This document shows, one piece after another, positions 31,975 to 39,937 of a DNA stretch of 45,146 nucleotides. The notes beneath the pieces are model-generated. The model did not search any database and was not told the origin of the DNA. It saw only the letters and a program-made list of their open reading frames with translations. Source of the DNA: a virus; IMG/VR virus record IMGVR_UViG_3300035183_000564, positions 1 to 45,146 of that record. One strand, 5' to 3'. Made by a program: the position numbers and the translations under genes. How positions within the stretch are numbered: position 1 is the first letter of the stretch; every line of letters begins with the position of its first letter.

Positions 31975-32299
31975 GATCGACCTCGTTTGACCGGATGCAG
32001 GCGAGGAAGATGCGGTCGTTCACGCCAAGGCCAGTGGCGACGGCATCAAGCAAGGCCTTCAGCCCGGCGTCACAGTCGCGGGCCCTAGACGTCCGCCAAT
32101 CGATGACCACCCGTACTCGTCGGCCAGGCTGCCAGTCTGATGGGCGCGCCGTGCGCACCATCAGACTGACATATGCCTGCCAGTCACTGACTGACTGAAG
32201 CTTGACGATCCCCGGCCGGCCACGGATGTAGCCGATGCGGTAGCTGTGGTTCCAGGTTGGCGGGTCGCCATCGACTTCAATCTGCCACACGGTCATCAT
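31880..32299 (-). CDS. rusA: RusA-family Holliday junction resolvase
   Basis: A 139-residue protein from the ATG at 32299; a GTG two codons earlier is also open. It has the family order: DPPTWNHSYR at the N-terminus, VRVVIDWRTS, then RDCDAGLKALLDAVATGLGVNDR carrying the catalytic D-x-D...K...D set. It would cut four-way DNA junctions made during phage recombination or replication before packaging. It sits in a block with SSB, nuclease and annealing genes. The last ~30 residues are Gln/Cys-rich and overlap the next gene. Confidence 0.85.
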   Translation of the reverse strand: MMTVWQIEVDGDPPTWNHSYRIGYIRGRPGIVKLQSVSDWQAYVSLMVRTARPSDWQPGRRVRVVIDWRTSRARDCDAGLKALLDAVATGLGVNDRIFLACIRSNEVDRARPRTLITIANEEDCDCHLQHGQQALPQPA

Positions 32300-32306
32300 G
32301 GACACG

Positions 32307-32837
32307 CTAGGAGCACTTGATTACATAGAACGTGTCGGCTGTCATCACCATCGTATGGTAGTCAAGAATCTCATGGCGGCGGCGGCGCGGGCAAGCAGAG
32401 CACGCTGCAAGTGCGAGCATGGCTTCTTGTGTTGGCTGTGAATAGTCCTTGAGTTCGATCATTGGATCACCGACGCCGCCAAGCCAAGTTGCTTTGATCC
32501 TGACGCCCCAACGAAGCTCCGCAGGCCCGACAAACTGCACGCAGACCAAGTGCGTCTTTTTGAGCGTGCCCTTTTCTTGGTTACAGCTAACGACGTAAAG
32601 GGTGTCGTCGCCGGTCGTGTGACCGTCGATGACCTCGTGCTGGTGCTCGCACTCCGTGCAAGCTACGTGCGCGAGCACGGCTTCCTGTTCCAACCTTGGC
32701 CGCGCCAAATCGAGGTCCGCCGCGACTGGATCGCTTCGGCCGTCGAGCCGGGTCGCCCACAACCTGGTGTTGATACGAACGCCGCGAAACTCTTTTGGCT
32801 CAAGAAGCTTGATGGAAACCAGATGCGTCCTTGCCAT
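32307..32837 (-). CDS. tandemly duplicated CP-HE-C family protein
   Basis: A 176-residue protein from the ATG at 32837 made of two similar halves. Each begins THLVxxxxLxPxEFRxGVRI, continues to ...EAxLA..AC..C..xxHEx[ID].xxxHT, and ends D[TT][FL]YV[VI]xC. The single-domain relative is at 41920-42168 (ITHLVRVRYLGPTANRGARL...YVISC). Conserved Cys and His suggest a metal or disulphide site. The family is not one I recognise. The frame stays open upstream to 32933, but without protein-like sequence. Confidence 0.72.
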   Translation of the reverse strand: MARTHLVSIKLLEPKEFRGVRINTRLWATRLDGRSDPVAADLDLARPRLEQEAVLAHVACTECEHQHEVIDGHTTGDDTLYVVSCNQEKGTLKKTHLVCVQFVGPAELRWGVRIKATWLGGVGDPMIELKDYSQPTQEAMLALAACSACPRRRRHEILDYHTMVMTADTFYVIKCS

Positions 32838-32842
32838 CAACT

Positions 32843-33187
32843 TCAATCCGCCGCACCGTTCACCCTCGCCAGATAGGCACGCTCTTCGGCCCGATGGGCC
32901 GAGCACCATCCGAGCACGTTCGCCGCCCAACATGCGGCGACAAGATGGGCGGGATCAGATGGTGCTCGCTTGCCCATCATAGCGTGATCCTTGACGTGGT
33001 CGAGGGTCAAGTAGCGAACATCGTCAGGGCGGTGGACCATGCCCCATTGGTTTCGACAGACGTGGTCGGGGTCCGTCCTGGCCGCGATGCACATGCCATC
33101 GCGGCGCAGGACGAACTCCCGAACTTCTGGGGTGACGGGATCAGTGCGGCCCGACCAGTTCGATGAGGCCCTGGTCGATGTCCGCAA
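32843..33187 (-). CDS. HNH-type endonuclease
   Basis: An approximately 114-residue protein. FVLRRDGMCIAARTD, HVCRNQWGMVHRP, LTLDHVKDHAMMGKR and a late HLVAACWAANVLGWCSAHR give the Cys, DH and N/H pattern of phage HNH nucleases. HNH enzymes nick DNA during packaging or act as homing nucleases. No ATG or GTG lies near the expected start; the TTG at 33187 is proposed, overlapping the previous gene by 47 nt. The true start is uncertain. Confidence 0.72.
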   Translation of the reverse strand: MRTSTRASSNWSGRTDPVTPEVREFVLRRDGMCIAARTDPDHVCRNQWGMVHRPDDVRYLTLDHVKDHAMMGKRAPSDPAHLVAACWAANVLGWCSAHRAEERAYLARVNGAAD

Positions 33188-33392
33188 GGAGCCGGATGAT
33201 GCCCGAGAGGCGGTGGCGGATTTCCTGGATTTCCTCATCGTCCTCGGCTCTCCCCTCGTCACGGAGCTCGGCCAGACGGTCATAGGCGGCATCCTGCTCA
33301 CGTTGCAGGATGTCCCGGATCGTATCGACGGTGTCAGCGTAGATGCGGACCCGGATGAACCGAAGTGGTCGGGGTCCCTTACTCCATCCCAT
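33141..33392 (-). CDS. hypothetical coiled-coil protein
   Basis: Eighty-three residues: a short basic strand (RFIRVRIYADTVDT) then a long charged helix (DILQREQDAAYDRLAEL...), so probably a coiled-coil dimer. The ATG abuts the previous stop (TAGATG) with GGAG upstream. It lies between the annealing-type and HNH genes. Confidence 0.65.
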   Translation of the reverse strand: MGWSKGPRPLRFIRVRIYADTVDTIRDILQREQDAAYDRLAELRDEGRAEDDEEIQEIRHRLSGIIRLLADIDQGLIELVGPH

Positions 33393-34490
33393 CTACTTCT
33401 CCAGCTGTGCAATGACTTGACCCAGCTCATCCGCTTCCAGGGCGGACAGGAGCTTTAGCAGCTCAATCCCCTTCTGGCGGCGGCTGGGGAATGCTGACAG
33501 GTCCACGTTGATGTTCAGCACCTTGGCCACGACTGCGCCGACTTCGTCGGGACCCAGTCCTTTAGCCTTGGCGATCCGTTGGACTTCGGCGATCTGAACA
33601 TCCGTCGCAGTCGTCTCTCGCCCGCCCTTTGCCACCTCCTTCGGCTGTTCCACAACTTCGACCACCGGCGGTTCTGGCGGCGTCGGGACCTCGCTGGCCT
33701 GGGCTTCCACCGATGGCGAGTCGGGGTCCTGGGTAAAGAGGCCAGACGTGCCAGTTGCGCGGCGCACCGCGGCGACAAGGCTCCGCTTCACCGCCATCTG
33801 AAGGATCGTCTCGGCGAGCCCCCAGATGTCGGTATTCTCAACCTTCCGGCGCGGCTTGATGAGGTCCTCGCCATTCTCATCCTTGGCGTTGGGCTCGAAG
33901 GTACGGTTGCACCCGCCTTCACGCCCCGGGCACCACCACTTCCCGGCCAGCTTGCCGTCCGGCCGGCCCTGGATCAGGCCCTCGCGTCCACACGCCGGGC
34001 ACGTGGGCTTCTGCCAGCGGTAGCGGTAGCGTTCCTCGTAGGGGTTCGCCTCACCGTAGCCCATGGCCACGATGGGGCCGTCAAAGGAGCCAAGGTGAAC
34101 GTAACTGCGGCAGTGGAACTCGTACGGCGGGATGTCGGGTGAGTCGTCGGCGCGCCGCACGATCCGATCGACCTCATGGCGGATGGCAAGGCCGTAGAAG
34201 TTCGCCAGAAGCTCGGCGCCGGCCTGGAACAGGAACGGGCGATCAATCCCCTTCACCCGTCCGTAGTCGCGGTCTTCCTCCAGGATTTCCCGGACGACTT
34301 CCTGCATGCGGTCAAGGCCGCGGCGCATTTCTTCCTTGCGGCGCTTGAACTCTTCCTCTGGCATCGTCGCCAGGGTGCGAAGGCCGACAAGGATGTGGTG
34401 CTGTGACGGCACTGGTTGGTGAGACTCGGTCTCAATATAGGGCACCATCCCCCCTTCGAGGGTTGGCTCCAGCGTCTCGGTATCAGGCAT
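33393..34490 (-). CDS. phage recombination-type protein, putative annealing (SSAP-like)
   Basis: A 365-residue protein. The N-terminal half carries EEDRDYGRVKGIDRPFLFQAG and then AELLANFYGLAIR, the pattern I associate with phage proteins of the form DYG-x-x-x-G-x-x-KP-x-L-x-x-x-GAE-x-L. A zinc ribbon follows (CPACG...CPG...GGCNRTF, about 178-214), then WGLAETILQMAVKRSLVAAVRRATG, a helix pair like those of ERF/RecT-like proteins. The C-terminal quarter is a Pro/Glu linker and helix. Its partner in the next gene is a RecB-like exonuclease, so an annealing role is plausible but unproved. Confidence 0.6.
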   Translation of the reverse strand: MPDTETLEPTLEGGMVPYIETESHQPVPSQHHILVGLRTLATMPEEEFKRRKEEMRRGLDRMQEVVREILEEDRDYGRVKGIDRPFLFQAGAELLANFYGLAIRHEVDRIVRRADDSPDIPPYEFHCRSYVHLGSFDGPIVAMGYGEANPYEERYRYRWQKPTCPACGREGLIQGRPDGKLAGKWWCPGREGGCNRTFEPNAKDENGEDLIKPRRKVENTDIWGLAETILQMAVKRSLVAAVRRATGTSGLFTQDPDSPSVEAQASEVPTPPEPPVVEVVEQPKEVAKGGRETTATDVQIAEVQRIAKAKGLGPDEVGAVVAKVLNINVDLSAFPSRRQKGIELLKLLSALEADELGQVIAQLEK

Positions 34491-34493
34491 TTG

Positions 34494-35108
34494 TCAGTCC
34501 TCCAATCGGTACTCGCAGGCGCTCCGCACGGAGCACCAATGACATGCCCCATTCAAGCGTCCCGTGGGCTCGAAGCGCCCATCCTGAACGCCATCTCGAA
34601 CGATCTCTAGGACATCCACAACCTCATCATACGAGGGCTTGACGACATGCCTAGACGTCCGCCCAGAGACGTCTAGGCGGTCGATGACCAAGGCCGATGG
34701 CTCCATGCCGAAGTGGGCCCGGTAGGCCATGGCATAGATGGATAGTTGCAGACGGTACGATGCCGCCCGGAAGCGACCGCCGTTCGTCGTCTTGAAGTCA
34801 TGAACCTCCGTCCCCGCGATGCAATCGATGACGCCGGAGACATCGACCCCATTGATCCGAACCATGAACGGCCACTCGGCCACTCGTGGCTCGGGTAGGG
34901 CCGGCAGGATGTGTGACCGAAAGGCCGAGACGAACGGCTCCGGCCCGGTTGCGTCCTCTCCATTGATGATCTTCTCGATTGCCTCGTGAACGGCGATCCC
35001 AGTTTGCATTTCTTCGGTCGGCTGCGGTGGCACGCGAAGAACGTACTCCAGCCGCCAGCGGTACGGGCACGATAGGTAGGTACCAAGTGACGACGACGAC
35101 AAGATCAT
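34494..35108 (-). CDS. PD-(D/E)XK exonuclease, RecB/Cas4-like with likely Fe-S cluster
   Basis: A 204-residue protein from the ATG at 35108. SLGTYLSCPYRWRLEYV opens the fold. A GIAVHEAIEKI helix follows, then VSGVIDCIAG and EVHDFKTTNGG, the D...[DE]-x-K catalytic core. Near the C-terminus CHWCSVRSAC with the early Cys could bind a 4Fe-4S cluster, as in Cas4 and AddB. It would trim DNA ends for the annealing protein encoded next. The start overlaps the preceding stop by 4 nt. Confidence 0.82.
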   Translation of the reverse strand: MILSSSSLGTYLSCPYRWRLEYVLRVPPQPTEEMQTGIAVHEAIEKIINGEDATGPEPFVSAFRSHILPALPEPRVAEWPFMVRINGVDVSGVIDCIAGTEVHDFKTTNGGRFRAASYRLQLSIYAMAYRAHFGMEPSALVIDRLDVSGRTSRHVVKPSYDEVVDVLEIVRDGVQDGRFEPTGRLNGACHWCSVRSACEYRLED

Positions 35109-35359
35109 CGTAGCCGGTCCGGTACGCTCTCGGGGATCAAGTACTCTACGGGCACAGAATAGCCCAGCGAGGCGATCATCTGGCACCGCTTTACGCCGAT
35201 GTTGTGGAGGATGTACGGTGTCCTCCAATGGCACGTCTGAAGAACACGGTGGAGACGTTCCCTTGCTTTGCCGGAGCGGTCCGCCTTTGATGCATCGATG
35301 AGCAGCCGAAGGACTAGAAGAAGTTGGCGCTGTGCGATCGGACCGCGCTTTGCACCCAT
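35105..35359 (-). CDS. hypothetical basic protein
   Basis: Eighty-four residues, Arg/Leu-rich and helical (AQRQLLLVLRLLIDASKADR), then a mixed C-terminal part. ATGA overlap with the nuclease start suggests coupling, so it may serve the same pathway. No family recognised. Confidence 0.62.
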   Translation of the reverse strand: MGAKRGPIAQRQLLLVLRLLIDASKADRSGKARERLHRVLQTCHWRTPYILHNIGVKRCQMIASLGYSVPVEYLIPESVPDRLR

Positions 35360-35727
35360 CGTCGCATTTCCTTTGGCATCGTGGCACTCCGCCGTTCAGC
35401 CATCAACTGCATCAACTCAGCTTTCTGCGCCCAGTCGGAGGGACGGACCCTGACGCCGACCTTCCGTAGCAACTCCGTGGCCTCCATGACGTCGCGCCAC
35501 AGGTTGTACCAATCGTATAGCGGATCATAGTTCCGTGTCTGTTCCCGGCGGGCGCGGGCGACTAGGTAGGCAAATCGAAGGAGGCCAGGACGATAGACCT
35601 TTCGGTCAGCCCAGTGGATCGTCCAGAATGCGCCAATGAAGCCACGGGCGTGGGCGCCGTTTGAGCGCCCGCAGCCGCCCTTGCAATAGCGGACGCCCCA
35701 CGCCTTGGCAATCTCATCATAGCTCAT
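35314..35727 (-). CDS. hypothetical protein with Cys motif
   Basis: A 137-residue protein from the ATG at 35727. MSYDEIAKAWGVRYCKGGCGR could be a short HTH-like helix pair followed by CxxxC. The rest is basic and helical (YDWYNLWRDVMEATELLRKVG). It overlaps the next gene by 46 nt and its upstream neighbour by 4. Function unknown. Confidence 0.62.
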   Translation of the reverse strand: MSYDEIAKAWGVRYCKGGCGRSNGAHARGFIGAFWTIHWADRKVYRPGLLRFAYLVARARREQTRNYDPLYDWYNLWRDVMEATELLRKVGVRVRPSDWAQKAELMQLMAERRSATMPKEMRRWVQSAVRSHSANFF

Positions 35728-35966
35728 GACAGCCGCTCCGCTCCCAGGTGCACAGCCGCCCAAAAGTCCAGCCGACCGGTGAGCATGTCGGTCGCCAGAG
35801 CTGCCCACCATGCCCCGTCGGCGTTTGTCGCCTCACCCCGCATCCCGCGCAGGGCTTCCTGGTAATCGGGCAGGTCGTGCGTTTCATCAGCCGTCGTCCC
35901 TGCTAGGCGCAGGGCGATGAACTGGCGGGCGACCCACCATTCCTGCTCGGTTAGGTCGCGGATCAT
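35724..35966 (-). CDS. hypothetical small acidic protein
   Basis: Eighty residues with WW near residue 10 and a C-terminal WWAALATDMLTGRLDFWAAV helix. Its ATG shares a base with the SSB stop and its stop overlaps the next start. Probably translated with SSB. Not recognised. Confidence 0.62.
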   Translation of the reverse strand: MIRDLTEQEWWVARQFIALRLAGTTADETHDLPDYQEALRGMRGEATNADGAWWAALATDMLTGRLDFWAAVHLGAERLS

Positions 35967-36268
35967 CAGAACGGCTCCTCATCGGGCACGACCTCGCGCT
36001 CGCCATCCAGGATGTCGATGTCCTGGATGACGACCTCGGTGATCGTGCGCTCCTGGTTGTCCTGGGTCACGTAGCTTCGCGTTGCCATGCGGCCGGCCAG
36101 GATGACCCGGGCTCCCTCATCGGGCACCGACTCGGCCAGATCACCCCAGGCAACGCAGCGCAGTGACGTGCCGCTGCAATCGACGATGAAGTTGGCGAGG
36201 TGGCGATCGGTCCCCACGATCTTGCGGGTGACCGACTTCACCGTCCCGTAGGCAATGACTCGGATCAC
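35966..36268 (-). CDS. ssb: single-stranded DNA-binding protein (OB fold)
   Basis: A 100-residue protein with the SSB/PriB order: VIAYGTVKSVTRKIVGTD, then LANFIVDCSG, then LRCVAWGDLAESVPDEGARV, then ILAGRMATRSY and a final strand, ending in an acidic D-x-x-P-F-type tail (VPDEEPF) like the partner-binding tip of bacterial SSB. It coats single-stranded DNA in phage replication or recombination. Confidence 0.86.
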   Translation of the reverse strand: MIRVIAYGTVKSVTRKIVGTDRHLANFIVDCSGTSLRCVAWGDLAESVPDEGARVILAGRMATRSYVTQDNQERTITEVVIQDIDILDGEREVVPDEEPF

Positions 36269-36825
36269 GACAAACTCCTTTCCTGCTTGATTTCAATGAC
36301 GGCGTCAGACGCCGCCGCAACGCCGTAGAGGATGCCCATCCGTGGCGGGTGCCAATAGCACTCATCAGGGTGGGCGTCCATGACCCAGACCCGGAACCGG
36401 TTCGGCTGAACGAGGAAGACCTTGTCTGCTTCCTCCTTCGGGAACCACACAGACATTTGCTGGATGTGCGGGAGGCCGACAATGGCCTTCATTGGGTTAT
36501 CCGTGGCGATTTGTGACTCGGGTTCCAGGTCGTCAATGATCTCTGCCGGGGCCTTGCACGGCCGCCCGTTGTAGCGCCAGATGCCCACTAGGAGCAGTCC
36601 GGACTCCATGTCGGAGAGAAATCTGTCGCTAAAGAACCCTCCCGTCTCGTACATGATGCCGAGCTTGATGACCCTCACAGTCTCGATGTCTAGGTCCCTG
36701 ACCCCATCGGGAGCTGTGCTGGCATCCCAGCGCGGCCGGCGGAGAAACATCATCTGGTTCATCCCCTGCCAGCCGTCATGTAGCCATGACGGCAGTTGGC
36801 GGATGGGGGATTGTTCGAGGTTCAC
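36265..36825 (-). CDS. hypothetical protein
   Basis: A 186-residue alpha/beta protein between two coupled genes in the SSB operon. Segments ETVRVIKLGIMYETGGFF and FRVWVMDAHPDECYWHPPR are distinctive but not recognised. It overlaps neighbours by 4 nt on both sides. A DNA-processing role is only suggested by context. Confidence 0.65.
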   Translation of the reverse strand: MNLEQSPIRQLPSWLHDGWQGMNQMMFLRRPRWDASTAPDGVRDLDIETVRVIKLGIMYETGGFFSDRFLSDMESGLLLVGIWRYNGRPCKAPAEIIDDLEPESQIATDNPMKAIVGLPHIQQMSVWFPKEEADKVFLVQPNRFRVWVMDAHPDECYWHPPRMGILYGVAAASDAVIEIKQERSLS

Positions 36826-37007
36826 TTTGTCACCTCATCTCGCACCACCTTTCCTGTGCGCCTGTCCACGATCCGCCAGCGGATCGTGCCGTAGTACCCA
36901 ACTTCTTCGGCGGCCGCCTTGGCGGCGTACTGCGCCGCCTCGGTGAGCGTCCTGAATGTGCCCCAGGACATCTTGCCGACCCGGACTTCGTACATGGCCT
37001 CCCTCAT
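36822..37007 (-). CDS. hypothetical small protein
   Basis: Sixty-one residues from the ATG at 37007, which overlaps the preceding stop (ATGA). An ATG four codons later is closer to GGGAGG but only 2 nt away. Strand-helix-strand: MYEVRVGKMSWGTFR, AAQYAAKAAAEEVG, TIRWRIVDRRTGKVV, a compact fold seen in many tiny phage genes. Confidence 0.62.
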   Translation of the reverse strand: MREAMYEVRVGKMSWGTFRTLTEAAQYAAKAAAEEVGYYGTIRWRIVDRRTGKVVRDEVTK

Positions 37008-37384
37008 CGGTAGATGCCCCGGCCATAGAGACCGGGATCGGTATGTCGCCAGCCGCCGCGCACGCGGTGGACGGGGATGCCGCAGTAGCAGCAGCGCTCC
37101 TGCCATCGGTAGTCCTTCCAGACGCGGTGGACGACGATCAGATGATCGTCGCGGTACCGCTCGAGCGACGGCTCAAAGGTGCAGGAATAAGGACCCTGAA
37201 GGAGCGTGTTCTTTGCTGCCCGCAGGGCCATGTCATCCCCCCAGGCCTCATGGTCGAGGTAGGCGTAGACCACGTCCTCGGGGATGTGCTTTCGATGGAG
37301 CAGCTTCTGCAGCGTGGCCTCGGCTTCTTCCCGGGCTTCCCGGGATGCCTCACGCCAGAAGTCGAGAGTCTCGTATGCCACCAT
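37004..37384 (-). CDS. hypothetical protein, first gene after strong promoter
   Basis: A 126-residue protein from the ATG at 37384, chosen because GGAGGTGA lies 8 nt upstream. The N-terminal half is a charged helix (EASREAREEAEATLQKLLHR). The second half is basic with CCYCG, a possible zinc knuckle. It is the first gene of the transcript from the 37427-37455 promoter, so it is expressed at the highest level in that operon. Confidence 0.68.
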   Translation of the reverse strand: MVAYETLDFWREASREAREEAEATLQKLLHRKHIPEDVVYAYLDHEAWGDDMALRAAKNTLLQGPYSCTFEPSLERYRDDHLIVVHRVWKDYRWQERCCYCGIPVHRVRGGWRHTDPGLYGRGIYR

Positions 37385-37426
37385 GTCGGTCACCTCCAGT
37401 GCTTCCAATCCCTACTGGGTGCGCCC

Positions 37427-37455
37427 ATTGTACCGAACACAAAAATGTATGTCAA
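37427..37455 (-). promoter_or_regulatory. consensus sigma70 promoter
   Basis: On the minus strand TTGACA (37455-37450), a 17-nt spacer, TACAAT (37432-37427). The -35 is perfect and the -10 has one mismatch. The start would be near 37420, giving a 36-nt leader with a good ribosome binding site before 37384. The box context GGTACAATGGG also occurs at the 31079 promoter. It drives the SSB/nuclease/resolvase operon leftward. Confidence 0.85.
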
Positions 37456-37461
37456 GGGGTA

Positions 37462-37797
37462 TCATGTGGTATCTGGCCGCGACGTAGACGATCGGGCGTA
37501 GAACCACGCCCATAGGTCGGCCTTACGAACCCGGTACCCGACCCGGTTGGCGTTGCCACCGCCGGGGATCACAGCCGGCAATCGGCCCAGCTTGATCGCC
37601 CGGCGGATGGTGTGCACCGAGCATCCGGTTAGTTGCGCGGCCTCCTTGGCCGTGATCCAGTCGTTCGTCATGTTCACTTCTTGCTGCAGCCGCGTCCGGA
37701 GACCCAGCATCTCCCATCCCTGCGCGTTCCAGCCATCGCGGCGCAGCTTCTCGATTTGCTCATCGAGCCGCTTGATTGCCTGTTCGTACTGCTTCAT
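37462..37797 (-). CDS. excisionase/MerR-like helix-turn-helix protein
   Basis: A 111-residue protein. Residues 1-42 form a coiled coil (KRLDEQIEKLRRDG...). Then DWITAKEAAQLTGCSVHTIRRAIKLGRL is a winged-helix HTH_17/Xis-type motif, and RVGYRVRKADLWAWF the wing and last strand. The promoter for the next operon begins 7 nt after its stop, so it is a good candidate to act on it. An internal start at the second Met would give the HTH alone. No integrase is seen, so a role in excision is not supported. Confidence 0.78.
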   Translation of the reverse strand: MKQYEQAIKRLDEQIEKLRRDGWNAQGWEMLGLRTRLQQEVNMTNDWITAKEAAQLTGCSVHTIRRAIKLGRLPAVIPGGGNANRVGYRVRKADLWAWFYARSSTSRPDTT

Positions 37798-39647
37798 CGC
37801 AACACCTCCATGAGTTGAACCGGTAGTTGGCGGGCATAGCGCAGGGCGAGCTTGCGGGCCAGACGCGCCTGCCCGGCCGTCAGGTGCGGCAGCTCTGCCA
37901 GCTTATGCCCCAGGGCGCTGTCGTACTTGCTGAAGCCTGCAGCGTTCCTGGCGCTGGCGTAATCCCGATCAAGGCCTGCCAGGTAGCGGACGGCGTCATG
38001 AGCGGCCCGTGCCACCTCGGGCGGCAACGGCTCGGCCAGGTCCTCGCGCCGAACTGGCAAGGCGTCGGGGACGACGATGTCCTGCTCATCCACGGGAGCA
38101 TCGAGGGCCTTGTCGATGATTTCCTGCTTGGCCACGATCGTCTGCGCCAGGCGGGCATCGAGCGAACCATCCACAACGAGATGCTGCACCAGGACCGAGT
38201 CGTGCTGCCCGATCCGATGGCAACGGTCCTCTGCCTGGGTGATCTTCGCGGGCACCCAATCGAGCTCGGCAAAGACGACGTGCGAGGCCCGAGTCAGGGT
38301 GATCCCCACGCCGGCCGCGCCGATCGTGGCAACGAAGACGTCGGCCTTGCCGGCCTGGAACGCATCGACGGCGGCCTGCCGTTCCTCGGCCGTCTGATCA
38401 CCGGTGACCAGAAGCCCACGCGTCGCCTCGGCAATCTTGGCCGCCACATCCCGATGGTGGGCGAAGACGACCACAGGATGGCCCACGTCCTGTAGGTGGC
38501 CCACGACATAGGGGACCTTTGCCAAGGCGAGCTCATGGCGGATGGCCGACATTTCCTCGAACGCCACTCTGGCGGCGTCGGCCAGCTTCTTGACGGCTGC
38601 CCGGTAGCGTTCCTCGTCATCGAGGGCGGCGTCAGCTTCGGCCCGCAGCTCGGCCAGGGTCGCTTCGTGCTTATCCCAGCTCGCCCGCTCGCGGGCCACC
38701 AACGGGGCCAGTTCTGGCGCATCAAGGACGATGAGCTGCCGGACCTTCGGGGGCAGCTCGGTCAGCACATCCGCCTTGCGGCGGCGGATCATGAGCGTCG
38801 CCCGCAGCTTTTCTTGCAGTTCGTCGAGGTGCGATGCACCATCGACGACCCAACCGTAGGCCCCCTGGTAGCCGTCGCAGTAGCGCGTCACGTAATGGCG
38901 CCAGTTGCGCCACTCGTTGGGGAGCCAGGCATGAAGCAGGGGCCACAGTTCGATCGGCCGGTTCAGGATCGGCGTTCCGGTCAGGGCCAGCCGCCGCCTG
39001 CCCTTGAGGGCCAGCGCCAGTTGGGTCCGCTTTGCCTTCGGATTTTTCGCATAGTGGGCCTCATCGAGCACGACAAGGTCCCACTCCCGGTTGGGGAGCC
39101 GATCGAGCAACTCCCAGTTCACGATGAGGATGTCGGCATCAGGGACATCCGATCCACGGACAATCCCCACCCGGAACGGTCGCACCAACCACCGCTCCGC
39201 CTCCCGTGCCCAGTTCAGTTTTACAGCGGCTGGGCAGACGACGAGCACGCTTTTGATGCTGGGGTCGGCATTGATGACCCCCAAGGCCTGGATCGTCTTC
39301 CCGAGCCCCATTTCGTCCGCAATGAGCGTGACGGGCCGCGCCAAGGCGTAGGCAATCCCGGCACGCTGGAAGGGTAGGTAGGTGCGCCCTTCAGGACTCG
39401 GGATGTCGATGTCGGCCGACGTCGCCCGCGAGGCGGCAATGGCAGCCTCCCGCTCGGCCATGATGGCATCAAGTTGAGCGCGCGTTGCAGCGTCGGCGTA
39501 CTGCCGTAGCTTGGCCGCGATCAGGGGGTCAGATGTCCACCACCGCCGCCGGTCCGGGTCCCACCGGAAGCCGGCCTGCTTCAGAATGTCCTTCTCACGG
39601 TACTCACTGATGGCCTCGTACCGAGACCCCATTGCTACGAGTTGCAT
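37794..39647 (-). CDS. SNF2-family (SMARCAL1-like) DNA helicase/translocase
   Basis: A 617-residue protein from the ATG at 39647 (GGGAGG 6 nt upstream). An N-terminal region with FRWDPDRRRWWTSD is typical of phage SNF2 enzymes. Helicase motif I is DEMGLGKT near 111-118, motif II DEAH near 197, motif III LALTGTP near 224, and motifs V-VI are found in GAAGVGITLT and DRCHRIGQ. Such translocases remodel DNA or anneal strands and commonly replace a replicative helicase in siphophages with GC-rich hosts. It overlaps the HTH gene by 4 nt. Confidence 0.88.
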   Translation of the reverse strand: MQLVAMGSRYEAISEYREKDILKQAGFRWDPDRRRWWTSDPLIAAKLRQYADAATRAQLDAIMAEREAAIAASRATSADIDIPSPEGRTYLPFQRAGIAYALARPVTLIADEMGLGKTIQALGVINADPSIKSVLVVCPAAVKLNWAREAERWLVRPFRVGIVRGSDVPDADILIVNWELLDRLPNREWDLVVLDEAHYAKNPKAKRTQLALALKGRRRLALTGTPILNRPIELWPLLHAWLPNEWRNWRHYVTRYCDGYQGAYGWVVDGASHLDELQEKLRATLMIRRRKADVLTELPPKVRQLIVLDAPELAPLVARERASWDKHEATLAELRAEADAALDDEERYRAAVKKLADAARVAFEEMSAIRHELALAKVPYVVGHLQDVGHPVVVFAHHRDVAAKIAEATRGLLVTGDQTAEERQAAVDAFQAGKADVFVATIGAAGVGITLTRASHVVFAELDWVPAKITQAEDRCHRIGQHDSVLVQHLVVDGSLDARLAQTIVAKQEIIDKALDAPVDEQDIVVPDALPVRREDLAEPLPPEVARAAHDAVRYLAGLDRDYASARNAAGFSKYDSALGHKLAELPHLTAGQARLARKLALRYARQLPVQLMEVLR

Positions 39648-39668
39648 GTGTAGCCTCCCGCCCACATT

Positions 39669-39914
39669 CTACACCTTGCTGACTTCGACGTGCTCGAGAC
39701 ATTCCACGACCCAGTAATCCCACAGGTCGCGGTGCCCGGCCGGCCCGCGCACCACATGCGCCAGCTTGCAGTGGGCCTGCACCGCATCCAGCACGGCCTG
39801 GGCTTCGTCGTCTCCGTCGTGGTAGGTGGCACTCCCGTCTGCCACAAGGCGCGCCTGCGGCCGCGGCAGAAGCGTCAGCACTTCCACAACGTGCCATCTA
39901 GTGATCGTTGCCAT
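39669..39914 (-). CDS. hypothetical small protein
   Basis: Eighty-one residues from the ATG at 39914 (AAGGGAGGCTAGC upstream, like the ribozyme-array genes). Strand-helix-strand: TRWHVVEVLTLL, AQAVLDAVQAHCKLAHVV, LWDYWVVECLEHVEV, ending near a conserved V-x-C. It may be a distant member of the CP-HE-C family. The tRNA lies immediately upstream. Confidence 0.6.
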   Translation of the reverse strand: MATITRWHVVEVLTLLPRPQARLVADGSATYHDGDDEAQAVLDAVQAHCKLAHVVRGPAGHRDLWDYWVVECLEHVEVSKV

Positions 39915-39937
39915 TGCTAGCCTCCCTTCAAAGTAGG

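Noticed and set aside
33141-33187. Programmed frameshift joining 33141 gene to the HNH gene
   Set aside because: No slippery heptamer or hairpin lies at the overlap.
37462-37797. Xis gene implying a lysogeny module
   Set aside because: The HTH resembles excisionases, but no integrase, immunity repressor cluster or attachment core was found in the window.
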